Positions 12,801 through 26,212 of a stretch of 64,000 nucleotides of DNA are shown piece after piece; positions within the stretch are counted from its first letter, which is position 1; each line of letters opens with the position of its first letter. Below the pieces are notes generated by a model. It was given only the letters and a program-made list of their open reading frames with translations, was not told where the DNA came from and searched no databases. The stretch lies in the NCBI GenBank assembly GCA_009760885.1, contig CM019719.1:24450084-24514083 (forward strand), in the 5' to 3' direction. This DNA comes from Achatina immaculata. Its lineage: Eukaryota > Mollusca > Gastropoda > Stylommatophora > Achatinidae. The position numbers and the translations under genes are program-made.

Positions 12801-15800
12801 TAGAGCAAGCCAAGATTCTACTCATTTCTTCTATATTCCCCATGAATTAAGGAAGGTCAAGATATTATTCAGCTTCCTCCTTATGCTGTCTAGTAACTAA
12901 CCATATGCACGACTCTTTTCAGTGAGGTTAATGGGGTATAACTCTAAGAGGCTGTAGTGGAATCTGCTAGGATGCCTCCCTCTTGGATCCATTCTGATAT
13001 TGTAGAAATGCTCCTGGAACCTAATCTGATATGATGCCTGTACTCAGAGTTATCATAGTATCACATACTTCAGAACTGTCACCCACACAACCCACTCAAG
13101 CAAAGGACCTGGCCAGACCCTATACTACTACAGAAGAAGCTCTACTGCGATGCTGAAAACTCGAGTTGAACTGTCACATTTGTGAGAGTGTTTGGTGTTG
13201 ATGTCTGAGTGAATGACAAAGAAGACATTTTTGTCACACAGAGTCACATACCATCATTCTTCATTCAGAGAGTTCTACTAGCAGATACAGAGATTTCTAC
13301 TAGCAGATACAGAGATTTCTACTAGCAGATACAGAGATTTCTACTGGCAGATACAGAGAGTTCTACTAGCAGATACAGAGATTTCTACTAGCAGATACAG
13401 AGATTTCTACTAGCAGATACAGAGATTTCTACTAGCAGATACAGAGATTTCTACTAGCAGATACAGAGATTTCTACTAGCAGATACAGAGATTTCCACTA
13501 GCAGATACTTAGAGTTCTACCAACAGATACAGAGATTTCTACTAGCAGATACAGAGATTTCTACTAGCAGATACAGAGATTTCTACTATTTCTACTATTC
13601 ATTATCAGCTGTAATTCTTCATTTGCACAAAACTCACCTTGAAAGAAACACTGGGTGCTCTCTTCCCAGCCTGATGAAAAGCTGATGCTGCTCGCTGACA
13701 TCAACAGACTTAAACAACTCGGCTGGTCTGTCATGTACAGCAATGGCCCTGAAAAAAAAAAAAAAAAGCAAAAAACCTCCATGTGATGTAACCACAGGAA
13801 AACAGAGAAAGATGAGTTTATGTTTCCTGTAATCATAACCAGCTAATAGGCACATGTAAATAATGATTCTCCAGCTCATGTGGTCTATAGTGTTTCTAAC
13901 AAAACCTGCTTTTCTCTCAGCTTGTGGTATGCTGATACAGTTCATGGTTTGAATAAACAATATCTTGATTTGACTATATGAAAACTTTTTTAAAATAGAC
14001 GTTTATTCAATAAAAACAAACAAACAGAAAATAAAAAGTTTTTAAACAATTGTTATCAAAAAAGAAAAAAACCTAATTCACATAAAACACTGCAATATTT
14101 AATATTGTTGATAATGAATCTTAAAATATTTCATCTCACCCACCTGATTTTCCAGTTGTATTCTAAATCCACTTTCATTGCATGAGTCACACAAATGTTA
14201 TGAGATGACAAATGGCCACACTTCTTTTCATACCTGGCAGTGATAAGTAAGAAATTATTTACGAGGGATGATTGATAAGTTCTTGGCATAAGGTACAGGA
14301 TAAAGTCGCTAAAGAAAGGCCTTACTTTAAACATAAAAAAAGACAGAGACTATGGTTATATCTAAGAAACAGAATCCACCTCATGCAGTATAAAATTAAA
14401 CGGAACTATTCTAAAGCAGGTGCAGAAATTCAAACACCTTGGAGCAGTAATAACTTCAGATGGGAAATGCAGAACAGAAATTAGGAACAGACTAGGCCAA
14501 GCAAAGACTGCATTTCAGAGAATGAGAAACATATTATGCAACACATCCTTATCAATAAGTGTTAGAAAACGAGTCATAAAATGCTATATTGATTCTATCT
14601 TGTTATATGGAAGTGAATCATGGACAATAGGCAGGTCTGCTCAAAAAATCATTGGAAGCAGCAGAAATGTGGTTTATTAGAAGAATGCTGTGAATTCTAT
14701 GGACAGCAAAAATAATTAATGAAGAATGTATGAGAAGAGCTGGAGAGACAAAAAATCTTGTCAAAAAAATAAGAGAGAGATGATGTACTTTCATAGGACA
14801 TGCAATGAGAAGAGGGGGCACTGAAAATATTATAACAACAGGAAAAATAGAGGGAAGAAGATCTAGAGGAAGACCAAGAGAAATGATACTGGACAGTCTG
14901 ATGAGATGGTGTGAGAGGAGATCATCAACTGAGCTGATGGCCTGCATGAAGGATCGTGTACTCTGGAAAAGCATAATAGCCAACGCCAGTTGGCACGGCA
15001 CCTGATGATGATGATGATATAAGGTACAATGGATTATTTGTGGACAACTTTTTGGGGTTATTTCTCAACATAGTCCCCTTGCAAGTTTATGCACTGTCCA
15101 GTGATCCTGGAGCATACAGATCCCTTCTTTGTAAAAGTCAGCATCTTGTACCAGTAGAAAGTGGTCTACAGCATGAATGACATCATCATCTGAAGCTAAT
15201 TTGCGACCATTAAGCTCCTTTTTGAGTTTGGTAAACAGGTAATAGTCCAAAGGGGCCAAATCTGAGGAATAAGGATGCTCAAGAAGCTGGAAGACGCATT
15301 CATGAATGGCAGCCACTGGCACCGGCGACTTGTGAACTGGAGCATTGTCTTGATGAAAGATGACTCCTCTCGTCAATTTCCCTCCATGCTTTTTCTTCTA
15401 TTTGACCCACAGTTGCTTCACAAGATTAGCATAATAGGCCCTGGCGACTGTTCTGTCCTTCTGAAGATAGTCTACTAATAGCACATCTTCTGAATCCCAA
15501 AAGATGGAAGCCATCACTTTGCTGCAGACAGAATCACCCTTGCTTTCTCTGGAGGTGGGGATCCATGATTTCCACTGCTTTGACTGCTCTATGGTTTCTG
15601 GTTGAAAATGATGAACCCAAATCTCATCCATAGTCACAAATTGCTGAAGAAACTTTTCAGGATCTGCAGAAAAAATGGCCAAGATTGTCTCTTGACATGT
15701 TGAGACGCTGTTGTTTGTGATCAGCTCCAAGAAGTTTCAGGACTCATCGAGCAAAGACCTTTGTCATTTGAAGATCATAGTGAATAATGTCATGAACACG

Positions 15801-18800
15801 TTTCTGGGAGATGCCCAACTCAGTAGCAATGTACCGCTCAGTTAGCCGTCAATCCTCCAATTTCATGTCATGGATTCTGCTGGTAGTTCATCGGTGGTTA
15901 CCATTCTTGGTCTTCCTGAATGGGGATCATCTTCCAGACTCTCCCTTCCATGTTTGAACTGAGCTGCCCATTTCTTCATTGTGCTGTAAGAAGGGATACT
16001 CTCCCCTAGAGTCTCTACCATATCCTTATGGATTTCCTTCAATGCAGAGATACCGAATGACTGCTCAATGAGAAATTTTATCCATTTTCTCAGTTTCTGC
16101 TACCCCTTACCATTTCCGTAACCTGTAAAAAAAATTGGTTGCAGTTAACTTCTTGCAACTTGGTGTTTCTTCTTCTTCTTCTTTGTTCGCTTCTACCACC
16201 AATATCGCCCCATGATCCTACTGAATTTACTCCTGTGGTCCTTGATTGGTCCTGTGGTCCCCGAGAGGGCCACAAGAGATCCCAGAGAGGACCACATGAG
16301 GTTCAGAGTATCACGGGGCTTGGGCCTGTATTCTTGGTGGGTTGCAGAAGCAGGATTGCGTGACACCGTGGTTTTCATTGCACCAGTTTAATCTAGAGTT
16401 GGACTTTCTCACCGGAAAACCTCAACATGTTTTGAATATTAGTATATCCCCACTGGGTAAGAGGTGGCAGCCTATCCAGCCTAGAGTTGGACTTTCTCAC
16501 CAGAAAACCTTGACATGTTTTGGATATCCGTATATCCCTGCAGGGTGAGAGGTGGTTGCCCATCTAGTCCAGCATTGGACTTTCTCACTGGAAAACCTCA
16601 ACGTGATTAGGATACGTATATATCCCCGTCAGGTAAGAGGTGATTGCCTATCTAGGCTGCCTTGGTCCAGTGTCTCCGACTACAGCAGAGGTGCCATGGT
16701 ATGAGTAGCCCTTGTTCCGAGACTACTGGACATATCGATTTAATCTTCAGTTTATCCTTTCCATCACCATTTCACACCACACGGCAACCCTAATTGCATT
16801 TTCTTCATTGGCCGGGAGGAGTTTCACCGCACACACGGCAGCCAAAGAATCTCGCCAGCAGTTTAACCCCTGGGTTAGGCCAGTTCAGGCAATCTGCCCC
16901 AGTATGGGTGCACATATGATGTGTTCGGCCTCCAGAGCAGAGGTATCATGATTTGAGCAGTCCTGACCTCGAGACTACTGGTTACTTCACTTAATCCTTT
17001 CTTTCACCTTTTCCCAGTGATGGTGTGCAGCAACCCTAATCGCATCTTTCTTCACTGACCGGGAGGAGCCCCACCCCATGCACGGCAGCTGAAGAATCTC
17101 GCCAGCAGCGGGTTTAAATCAGAGTTTTCCTTTTCTTAGATGAGCTACTAAACAAGACTCATCTACCCGAAGCGTCTGGTTTTCAGGCGCCAGATATTCG
17201 CCTTCACCCCTTCTCCTGTCAGTTTGAATAGTTCAGCCATGAGAAGGCCAGGAGCTGGACTTGACTGTCAGAAGCTATTTGAGACACATGCCTTGGAGAC
17301 ATTTAACTGAAGTGGAGAGCGTATCCTCCACCCCACCTCCGGCTATAACAGTCCTTAGAACCGACTTCGTGTTTAATCTTACATTAACCTGATCTACAAA
17401 TGTACCTAATATCAACTGTATGTTTCAAGTATTTGTACCTTATGCTGAGAACTTATCAATCACCCTTCGTATTTTACTGTTTCCTTTACAACTTACTGCA
17501 TTATGATTAAAACATGATTTCGTCAGTCATTCACAAACCAGTTTATAGGATAAGAGAGATGAATGTATCAAGAAAACATAAATGTCACAAAATATTAATT
17601 AACAGATACATAAATGTAAGCATCTACTTCCCTTCAAAAGCCAAGGCCTTCATTTTACTTTTTTTTTTTTGCCAGTTATCAACTGGGGAACTGCCTCACC
17701 TACATGGGGCTGGTTTTCATAAGAATAGCCTGGCTGCCATGTACACATATCATGTTCTGGTACACCTAACCCTTCTGGCTGAGTTCCTTAACATAAGTGT
17801 CAGGTATCTATTTACCACTGGGATGATTGGAGTATACTGGAACCAGGAAAAACTCACTGTCTTTAGCTTTAGAAACCAGTTATTAACATTTTAATGACAC
17901 TACTAATCTACATCTTTACATAAATCACAGGTAGATGGAGATGTATAGTTGTTTTACAAAAAGATAGAAAGAGTGAGGAAAATTGGAAGAACAAGAACGG
18001 CAGAAAGTAAGATATTATCTTATATCCTTCCTGCGCCACTGAACATCACATAAAGCTCACAAGGTAGTTTGCCAATTTTTCCTGTTTTCGCCAAGCTTTT
18101 CAACCTCATCAAGGGATTTTATGCCTGTTAATTTGGCCTCTCTTAACAATGTCCTCTTCAGAGTTTCACACGGTCTGCCTCTTTTTCTTTGGCCTGTTGT
18201 GTTCCATTTGACAGCTTGTTTTGGGATTCTCTGATTGTTTCTTCTCATCACATGACCAACATATGTCCATCTCCTTATCCTGATCACCCATGAGACTGGT
18301 TGTTGTTCACTCTTCTGTCTTATCTCTGCATTGTTCTTGAATTCGTTCCACTTGATGCCAAGTATTTTCCTTAGGCATTTGTTTTCAAAAGAGTCTAATT
18401 TATTGCTTATTTCTTTAGTTGTTTTCCAGCTTTCGCATGCATAAATGAGGGTGAATATTACATTTGAATTGAACAGTCTTTAACTTCGCTTTTGTGCTTA
18501 TAACTTTTGAATGCCATATGTTCTCAAGATTCTTGAAGATCAATGCTGCTTTTGTAATTCTAACTTCCTTTCTGGTCTCACCATCCTTGTATGCAAATTG
18601 ATTGACTTCTTCAACATCTGTCTTTTCTACGTGTATTTTTCCATTTTCATTAAAAGAAAGTTTCATTATTTTTGTTTTGTCCTTGTTAATTTCAAGTCCT
18701 ATTTTGCTAGCCATTGAAGACGGGATATCTGTTTTTTCTTGCATGGAATTCACATTGTTACTGATAATAGCTATATCATCAACAAAATCAATATCTTCTA

Positions 18801-21800
18801 GTTGAGTCCCATGTACCCAGTCAATACCTGTGTTACCTGTGCAGCAGTTTTTCATTATGAAGTCTATTGCAATTCCAAAAAGCAAAGGAGACAGTATGCA
18901 TCCTTGTTTCACACCTGTTTCAATCTGGAACCATTCGCTCATCCCTTCTTCTGTCTTGACTGCACAAACATATCCAATGTATAGGTCCTTAATGATGTTG
19001 ACAATTTTAGATGGTATTCCATATAAACTTAAAATTCTCCACAATGAATCTCTGTGTATGCTATCAAATGCCTTTTTAAAGTCTATGAAGTTAAGCATTA
19101 ATGGTTTCTGCTTTTCAATATGTTCTTCAAGTATTATTCTTAGATTAAAGATCTGGTCAAGATAGCTTTTCCCTTTTCGAAATCCTGCTTGTTCTTCTCT
19201 CATTGCAGTATCCATTATATCTTTAAATCTATTCAAAATGACCTTGCAAAATACTTTTGACACAACTGGTACTAAGGTTACTCCTCTCCAATTGTTATAG
19301 TCATTAAGGTTGCTTTTTTTGGTATTTTAACAATTATTCCTTTTTTCCATTTAGAAGGGACCTTTTCTTTTTTCCAAATCTTATTAAACATTCTCTGTAG
19401 TTGTCTCATGTTGTCACCATTGATAGCTTTTAACATTTTGGGTGTTATTTCATCTTCACCTGCAGCTTTGTTAGCCATTAAATTCACTGCTGTTTCAATT
19501 TCATGCAATATAATTTCATCTAGGTTGATATTTAGTTGTGAGGTTAGTAAGTTGGTTTCAAGGTTTATCAATTCTTTAGGGTGTGGTCGATTAAGTATTT
19601 CTTGGAAGTGTTCAGCCCCATCTTTGCTTCTAGTCTTTACCTGATGTTAACAGGGTTCCAGTTTTGCCAAGGAATGGTCTTTAGATGTAACAGTACCTGT
19701 TAGGCTCTTTTGTATGTTATATAAAGTTTTGCTGTCTCCTGTTTTTGCTGCTTTTTCTGCCTCTTTCGCCATAATGTCTATGTATTCTCTTTTATCCCTT
19801 CTAGCTGAACCTTTTACTTTCTTGTCTATTTCTTTGTATTTTGCTTTCGCCAGATCTTTTCCAAGATTACTTTACACTCAGCATGTGTAATTTGGCTGCT
19901 CATCTTTCATGTATGTACTTCCATGTGTTTTCTGATATCCATGTTTTCTATTTGGTTTTTTTTTTTCAGTCCAGCGCTCGCTTTTGCTAATGAAGAAGTC
20001 TTAAGAGAGGTTGGAGTTAAAAGGCAAATTATAGCAAAGATCAGAGGCAGACAAGCGAGATTTGTAGGACATTTTCTGAGAAGAGGAAAATTGGAACACA
20101 TTGTGGCAACTGGAAAAATTGAGGGAAGAAGAGACAGAGGAAGACAGAGAGAAAGAAGTTACTCAATAGGCTGTTAGTATGGCTAGGAAGAAAGTCACTG
20201 GTGGATCTCATAATCAAGTCTAAACACAGGGAATTGGAGAGAAATGATCGCCTACGCCACATGGCACAGCACTTGATTGACTGATTCTCTTCTTGTAGGC
20301 TGTGTCTGTTTATCTTTCTATATATTGATTTCTTGTGTTGTCTTTTTGGTTTTAGTTTTATTTTCCCTAAGATGAGCATGTATAAATGAAAAGCATACAA
20401 CAATCCAGTATTTCGGCAAAAGCCTTTTTCAAGGATCACATACAAAATTGTGCCTCTCTCTTACAAGGATAGCCTAAAAAGAAGCTAAAGTTGCCCATCT
20501 CTCTTACAAGGATAGCCAAAAAAAGAAGCTTACGTCTTTAGTTTTTCATCTATTTTCCCCATTTTTATCTGCTGTGTTGATCTTATATGTAATCCTTGTA
20601 ATGGGCTTGCGCTGAAATATTGTTTTATTACATGATCTTCATTTATGCTTGCTCTTCTTACTTTCTGCCATTCTTGTTTCCACCCACTTTCCTCACTTTT
20701 TCTATCTTTATTGTAAAACTGAACTATACACTTCAATCTACCTATTTTATAAGAACCAGTTTTACTGCTGTCATCATTTCTCTTGGTTCTAAGGACTGTT
20801 ACTGCCAGAAGTGGGGTGGAGAATTCGATCTCCACTCCAACGGCGTGCGTCTCAAACAGCCTCTGGCAGTCAAGTCCAGCTCCTGGCCTTCCCGTGGCAG
20901 AACTGTTTAAATTGACAGGAGAAGGGGCGAAGGCGAATATCTGGCGCCTGAAAACCAGACACTTAGGGTAGATGAGTGGCACGTGTGGTAGCTCATCTAC
21001 CGCTGCTGGCGAGATTCTTCAGTTGTCGTGTGTGGAGCAGTGCTCCTCCCGGCCAATGAAGAAAGGTGCAAATGGGGTTGCTGCGTGGCACCACTGCGGA
21101 AAAGATGGTAGAAAGGATAAAGCGAAGCAAACAGTCAAATCACGGCACCTCTGGTCTGGAGTTTGGCCACGTCCTGAGTGCAGTCATATCGGGTGAATTG
21201 CATGAACCGGCTTAACCCAGAGGTTAAGACACTGCTGGTGAGACTCTTCAAATGCCGTGCATGGAGTGAAGCTCCTTCTGGTCAAGGAGGAAAATGCGGA
21301 AAAGAAATAAAGGTTGCTGTGCGGCGCCGATGTGAAAAGGTGATGGAAAGGATAAAGTGAAATTTAATCGGTATGTCCAGTAATATCACTGCGAAAGATA
21401 ACCATACCACGGTGCCTCTGCTCTAGAGGCCATCCACGTCCGAAATACACCTACACTGGTGAAATATGCCTAAACCGGCACACACCAGGGGTGAAACTTG
21501 ATGGCCAGGCATGTCACACCACCTCTGCTCTAGAGGTAGGTCACGTCCGATATACACCCATACTGGTGAAATATGCTTAAACAGGCTCATACCAGGGGTG
21601 AAACTTGAAGGCTACGCATGTCGTGGTACCTCTGCTCTAGATGTTGGTCACATCCCAAACACGCCCATACTGGGATAATGTGCCTAAATCCGGCTCAACT
21701 CAGGGGTGGAAGTCACTAGTGGCGAGGATTCGTCCTCCTGGACAAAAGCTCCATCCTGGTCACAACTAGGAAAGGTAGCGGCCACGACCACAAAATGCTG

Positions 21801-24800
21801 AAGTCGGAGACACTGGACCAGGGCAGTCTAGATAGGCAACCACTTCTCACCCAGCGGGGATGTAGGCGTATCCTAATCATGATGAGGTTTTCCGGTGAGA
21901 AAGTCCAACACAGGACTGGATGGGCAACCACCTCTCAACCGGTGGTGATACACAGGTATCTCAAAACACGTCGAGGTTTTCCGGTGAGAAAGTCCAACTC
22001 TGGCCTGAGTGGACTACCACCTCTCACCCAGCGGGGATATACTGATATTCTAAACACGTTGAGGTCTTCCAGTGAGAAAGTCCAACTCTAGACTAAACTG
22101 GTGCAACGAAAACCACGGTGGTCACACAATCCCGCTTCTGAGACCCACCAAGAATACAGGCTCAAGCCCTGAGATACTCTGAACCTCCTGTGGTCCTCTC
22201 GGGGATCTCGTGTGGTCCTTCCGGGGACCACACGGGGGACCACGGGACTTAACGAGGACCACAGGGGTAAATTCAGTAGGATCACAGGGCGGTCTTGGTG
22301 GTAGAAGCTAACGAAGAAGAAGAAGATCATTTCTCTTATCTCTTACATAAATGACACATTTCTGTGACAAAAAAATTAATATTATACGCACATGACTATT
22401 ACCACTATGACAAAAAATCTACAAACTTAGTGACACCACTTGACAAATGGTCTTACCATCTGGCAAACTTGACCAAAGGATGTCTTGAGCCAAGAGTCAA
22501 GGACAGAATGGTGTGTCCATAATTGTGCCAATCTATCACTAAATCACAGAATCGTATCTTGCATACAATATAAGACACCAGTATGGTCGGTATTGATGGC
22601 GGATTCTACAATACAAACAGATTAGCAACAATAACTACATTAATATGTAAACAAAATAAAACAGGGAAAAGAAGCTGTAAATAAACTGTAGCACACCTTC
22701 TTTTCTTTTTTTAAAGCATATGAGAGGATTAATATGAGCAAACTTTACATTTATAAACCATTTCACTGATCTCATTTTTACAATTCTAGATTCTATTGAC
22801 TTTACAATAACTAAAAAAAAAAAAAAACAAACTCAAGGCAAAGGTTCTAGGTTTAAGTATCATAATATACACACTAACACCATCAACATCATCATCCTCT
22901 GTCATCTCCCCAGAGAGGCCTGGCTGTAATGGTCCTCCAACTTGTTCTGTTCCTTGTTTTTACAGTGTACACTTCCAAGCTTAAGTCAATCCACCTTTTT
23001 ATGCTGTCTGCTAATTTATACCAATATTGCTCTCTTTCTCTTCCCCTTCTACTTTTTCCTCTAGAAAAGTATTGTTGCATTATACTTCTTGACATAACCA
23101 AAATATTTTAACTGGTTATTAAATTTTCCATTATTTTTATTTTCAATTTCAGCTATTTAGTTGGTGAAATATGCCTAAACCGGCATGCACCAGGGGTGAA
23201 ACTTGCTGGCTAGGCATGTCATGCCACCTCTGCTCTAGAGGTCGGTCAAGCCCGATATACACCCATACTGGTGAAATATGCCTAAACTGGCTTAACCAGG
23301 GGTGAAACTTGAAGGCTACGCATGCCATGGCACCTCTGCTCTAGAGGTCGGTCACGTCTCAAACACGCCCATACTGGGATAATATGCCTAAACCAGCTCA
23401 ACCCAGGGGTGGAAGTCATTAGTGGCGAGGATTCATCCTACTGGACAAAAGCTCCATCCTGGTCACAACTAGGAAGGGTAGCGGCCACGACCACAAAATG
23501 CTGAAGTCGGAGACACTGGACCAGGGCAGTCTAGATAGGCAACCACCTCTCACCTGGCGGGGATGTATGCATATCCTAATCACGCTGAGGTTTTCCAGTG
23601 AGAAAGTCCAACACAGGACTGGATGGGCAACCACCTCTCACCCGGCGATGATACATGGGTATCTTAAAACACGTCGAGGTTTTCCGGTGAGAAAGTCCAA
23701 CTCTGGCCTAGGTGGGCTAACACCTCTCACCCAGCGGGGGACCACAGGACTTAACATGGACCACAGGCGTAGATTCAGTAGGATCGCGGGGCGGTCTTGG
23801 TGGTAGAAGCAAACGAAGAAGAAGAAGAAGCTATTTAGTACTTCTTTGTTTCCTTTCCTGTCCATGGAATTCACCCTACTCTTCTGTGTATCTACATTAC
23901 GTTCTAATATAAATATCTCCAAAGTACATATCTAACCTGTATAAAAATAGATCCCATATTTGGAAGCAAGAGAAGAGTCCATGCAAGTGAGGTTGACTGC
24001 CACAAGACTTTCAGAAAGTAGCCAAGTATTCTGGGTATTCCTGTAAAATATTAAAACTGAAAACAATAACTGAATGCTTTATTAAGAAAAGTATATACAC
24101 GCCCACACACTATATACATTCAGCTAAGAGAATGAGAGAGAAAGGAAGAAAAAAAAAAATTTTATGTGGTCAAAGCTTGAACAAGCAGACAGGATGATAA
24201 GAAAAGGGGGGGGGGGGGGGGGGGGGGGGAGAGAAAGCAAATATCAACAATGCTGAGATTCTTATGAAGACAGACAAAGACACTACCTCAAACAAAGATC
24301 ATTTTAAAATTTGTATTGACTGCTTACTTCAAAATTTACCTTAAGGAAAAAAAAAAGGGGGATATAATCACAGATACCAGTTTAATCTAGTACTGAATTG
24401 AATAAAAATACTTTTTCTTTTATAATAGTGTAATCGCTGAACTTAAAACTACTCACTTGCCAGGAAAGCTGGTGTCTCAATCAGATGATGAATCAGAACA
24501 TTTTCATTCTGAAGTATGTCTCTGTGGGGTGCACACCCTACAGCATTACATAACAAACATACAAGAATTATTATAAGATGTTAACTGTTGCAAAATAAGA
24601 CTCTATTGATTTTAATTGTTATTAAAACATTACACTGTTCATCTTAACTGCAAAAAAATATGTTGACACTCCTACAGCATGTTCTATAAAGTCTGTATTC
24701 CATTCCCACAAGGCCATTTACTTGTGCATGAGAGAATCTGGGACTGGTGGAAGTGGCTCAGCATGATGCAGTGACAAGTTCTTAATCAAAACAGGACAAT

Positions 24801-26154
24801 CTAGTAATGTCTATGTAGCTGGTGAAATGGATTTGACTCATTTATTACAACCCCTTTTATTTCTTGCAGAGTGTCACGGCATAAAGACAAATTAACACTG
24901 AGTAAATATCTTGCAGAGTATGGCTGTGAAGTAAGCCAAAACCTTTGACTCTTTCTGTGAACCCAATTCTACAGCACTGACACATAATAAACAAACTGAA
25001 ACCTTTCCTATTCCATTTCAAAGGCTATATAATTTATCAAAGTCTTTTTTTTTTTAATTCTGGACCAGATAAGAAAAAAAAAACAAACAAAAGTGCACTA
25101 AAGTTAGTTTGTGCTATTTTTTGTTAGTTTCTGACATGATCCAAGTTCCTGGAAAACTGTATAAGAAAACAAGGACAAAGGACTGGAATCTACTTTTTTT
25201 TTTTTTAAATGAATTTTTCTTGGACAGGGTTGAGCTGTCTTAGTGCCAAAGACAACTGTTCTGTTGTTTATTCTTTAAGAAAATGCATCATCCATAGAAA
25301 ATTAAGTGGCACTACTGTCTTAACAGCAGTGGTGGACAAAAATTATATTTAGGACTCTGCACCTCTGCTGAAGCAAAATCAAGCTGAAAGATTCAAACTT
25401 ACCTGGGAAGGTGACATAAAGATCACCTGATGCAGCATGTAACAAGGAAGTACAACAACCCATACAAACAGAGCACAACAGATCAAAGACAAACAGAAGG
25501 ATGCATAATGAGTATGGTTCCAGCATTTTTAAAGCATTCATTCATCACACATACGTGTGTATGTGTGTGTATTTTTAAAATAATTATAATGGTTCCTTTC
25601 AGCTTAGATGCTGAGTACAATTTTGGTGTGGAGAAAGTACCTTGTCAAAGCTGCACTAAACACCTGTTTGAAAATTCAACCCTGTCTGAGAACTCAACCC
25701 TGCCTGAGAACTCAACCCTGTCTGAGAAATCTACTGTTAAACCTGGAAATCTAAATTACTGGGGATGTCAGAAGAAGAGAAGGGAAAGCATCACCACCAT
25801 CTTCCTTAAGGTCCTTTCCTTAAGATTCTTCTGTGAAGGTTTACTTCCACTGTCTATGATGCTTTCAAGCCACCTACAAGGTGATGAGTACAACAGCTGC
25901 TGGCTGTATATTTACTGTTTTAAGGTGGTAGGTGACCTTGACCTGTCTTAGCAAGAACTGACAGACTGTTCAGACTATATATACATAATACACAGAAGTC
26001 ACTGTATCAATCATAAAAGTTTGTGTATTCTTCATATGGCTGGTTATGGCACTCAAATATAGGTAGATCCAATCATGAGAAATGTTATTCTGTAAAATTA
26101 TGCTCTGCAGCTTCCATATATAAATGATATATCTTTGTTTCAAATTCATCTTCT

Positions 26155-26212
<58 letters not shown>

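Noticed and set aside
12404..12803. Repeat proteins encoded by the 51-bp array
   Set aside because: Several frames on both strands stay open because the period is a multiple of 3. There is no splice or start context, and it is in an ALG1 intron. The same holds for 7230-7502.
13268..13590. CRISPR-like array
   Set aside because: The 22-bp units are directly adjacent with no spacers, in a eukaryotic intron. The same applies to the 18-, 31-, 37-, 56- and 58-bp arrays.
25430..25951. 173-codon plus-strand open frame
   Set aside because: It is antisense to ALG1 intron 1, has no recognisable domain and includes an 18-bp tandem repeat. Exons 1 and 2 of ALG1 join exactly without it.
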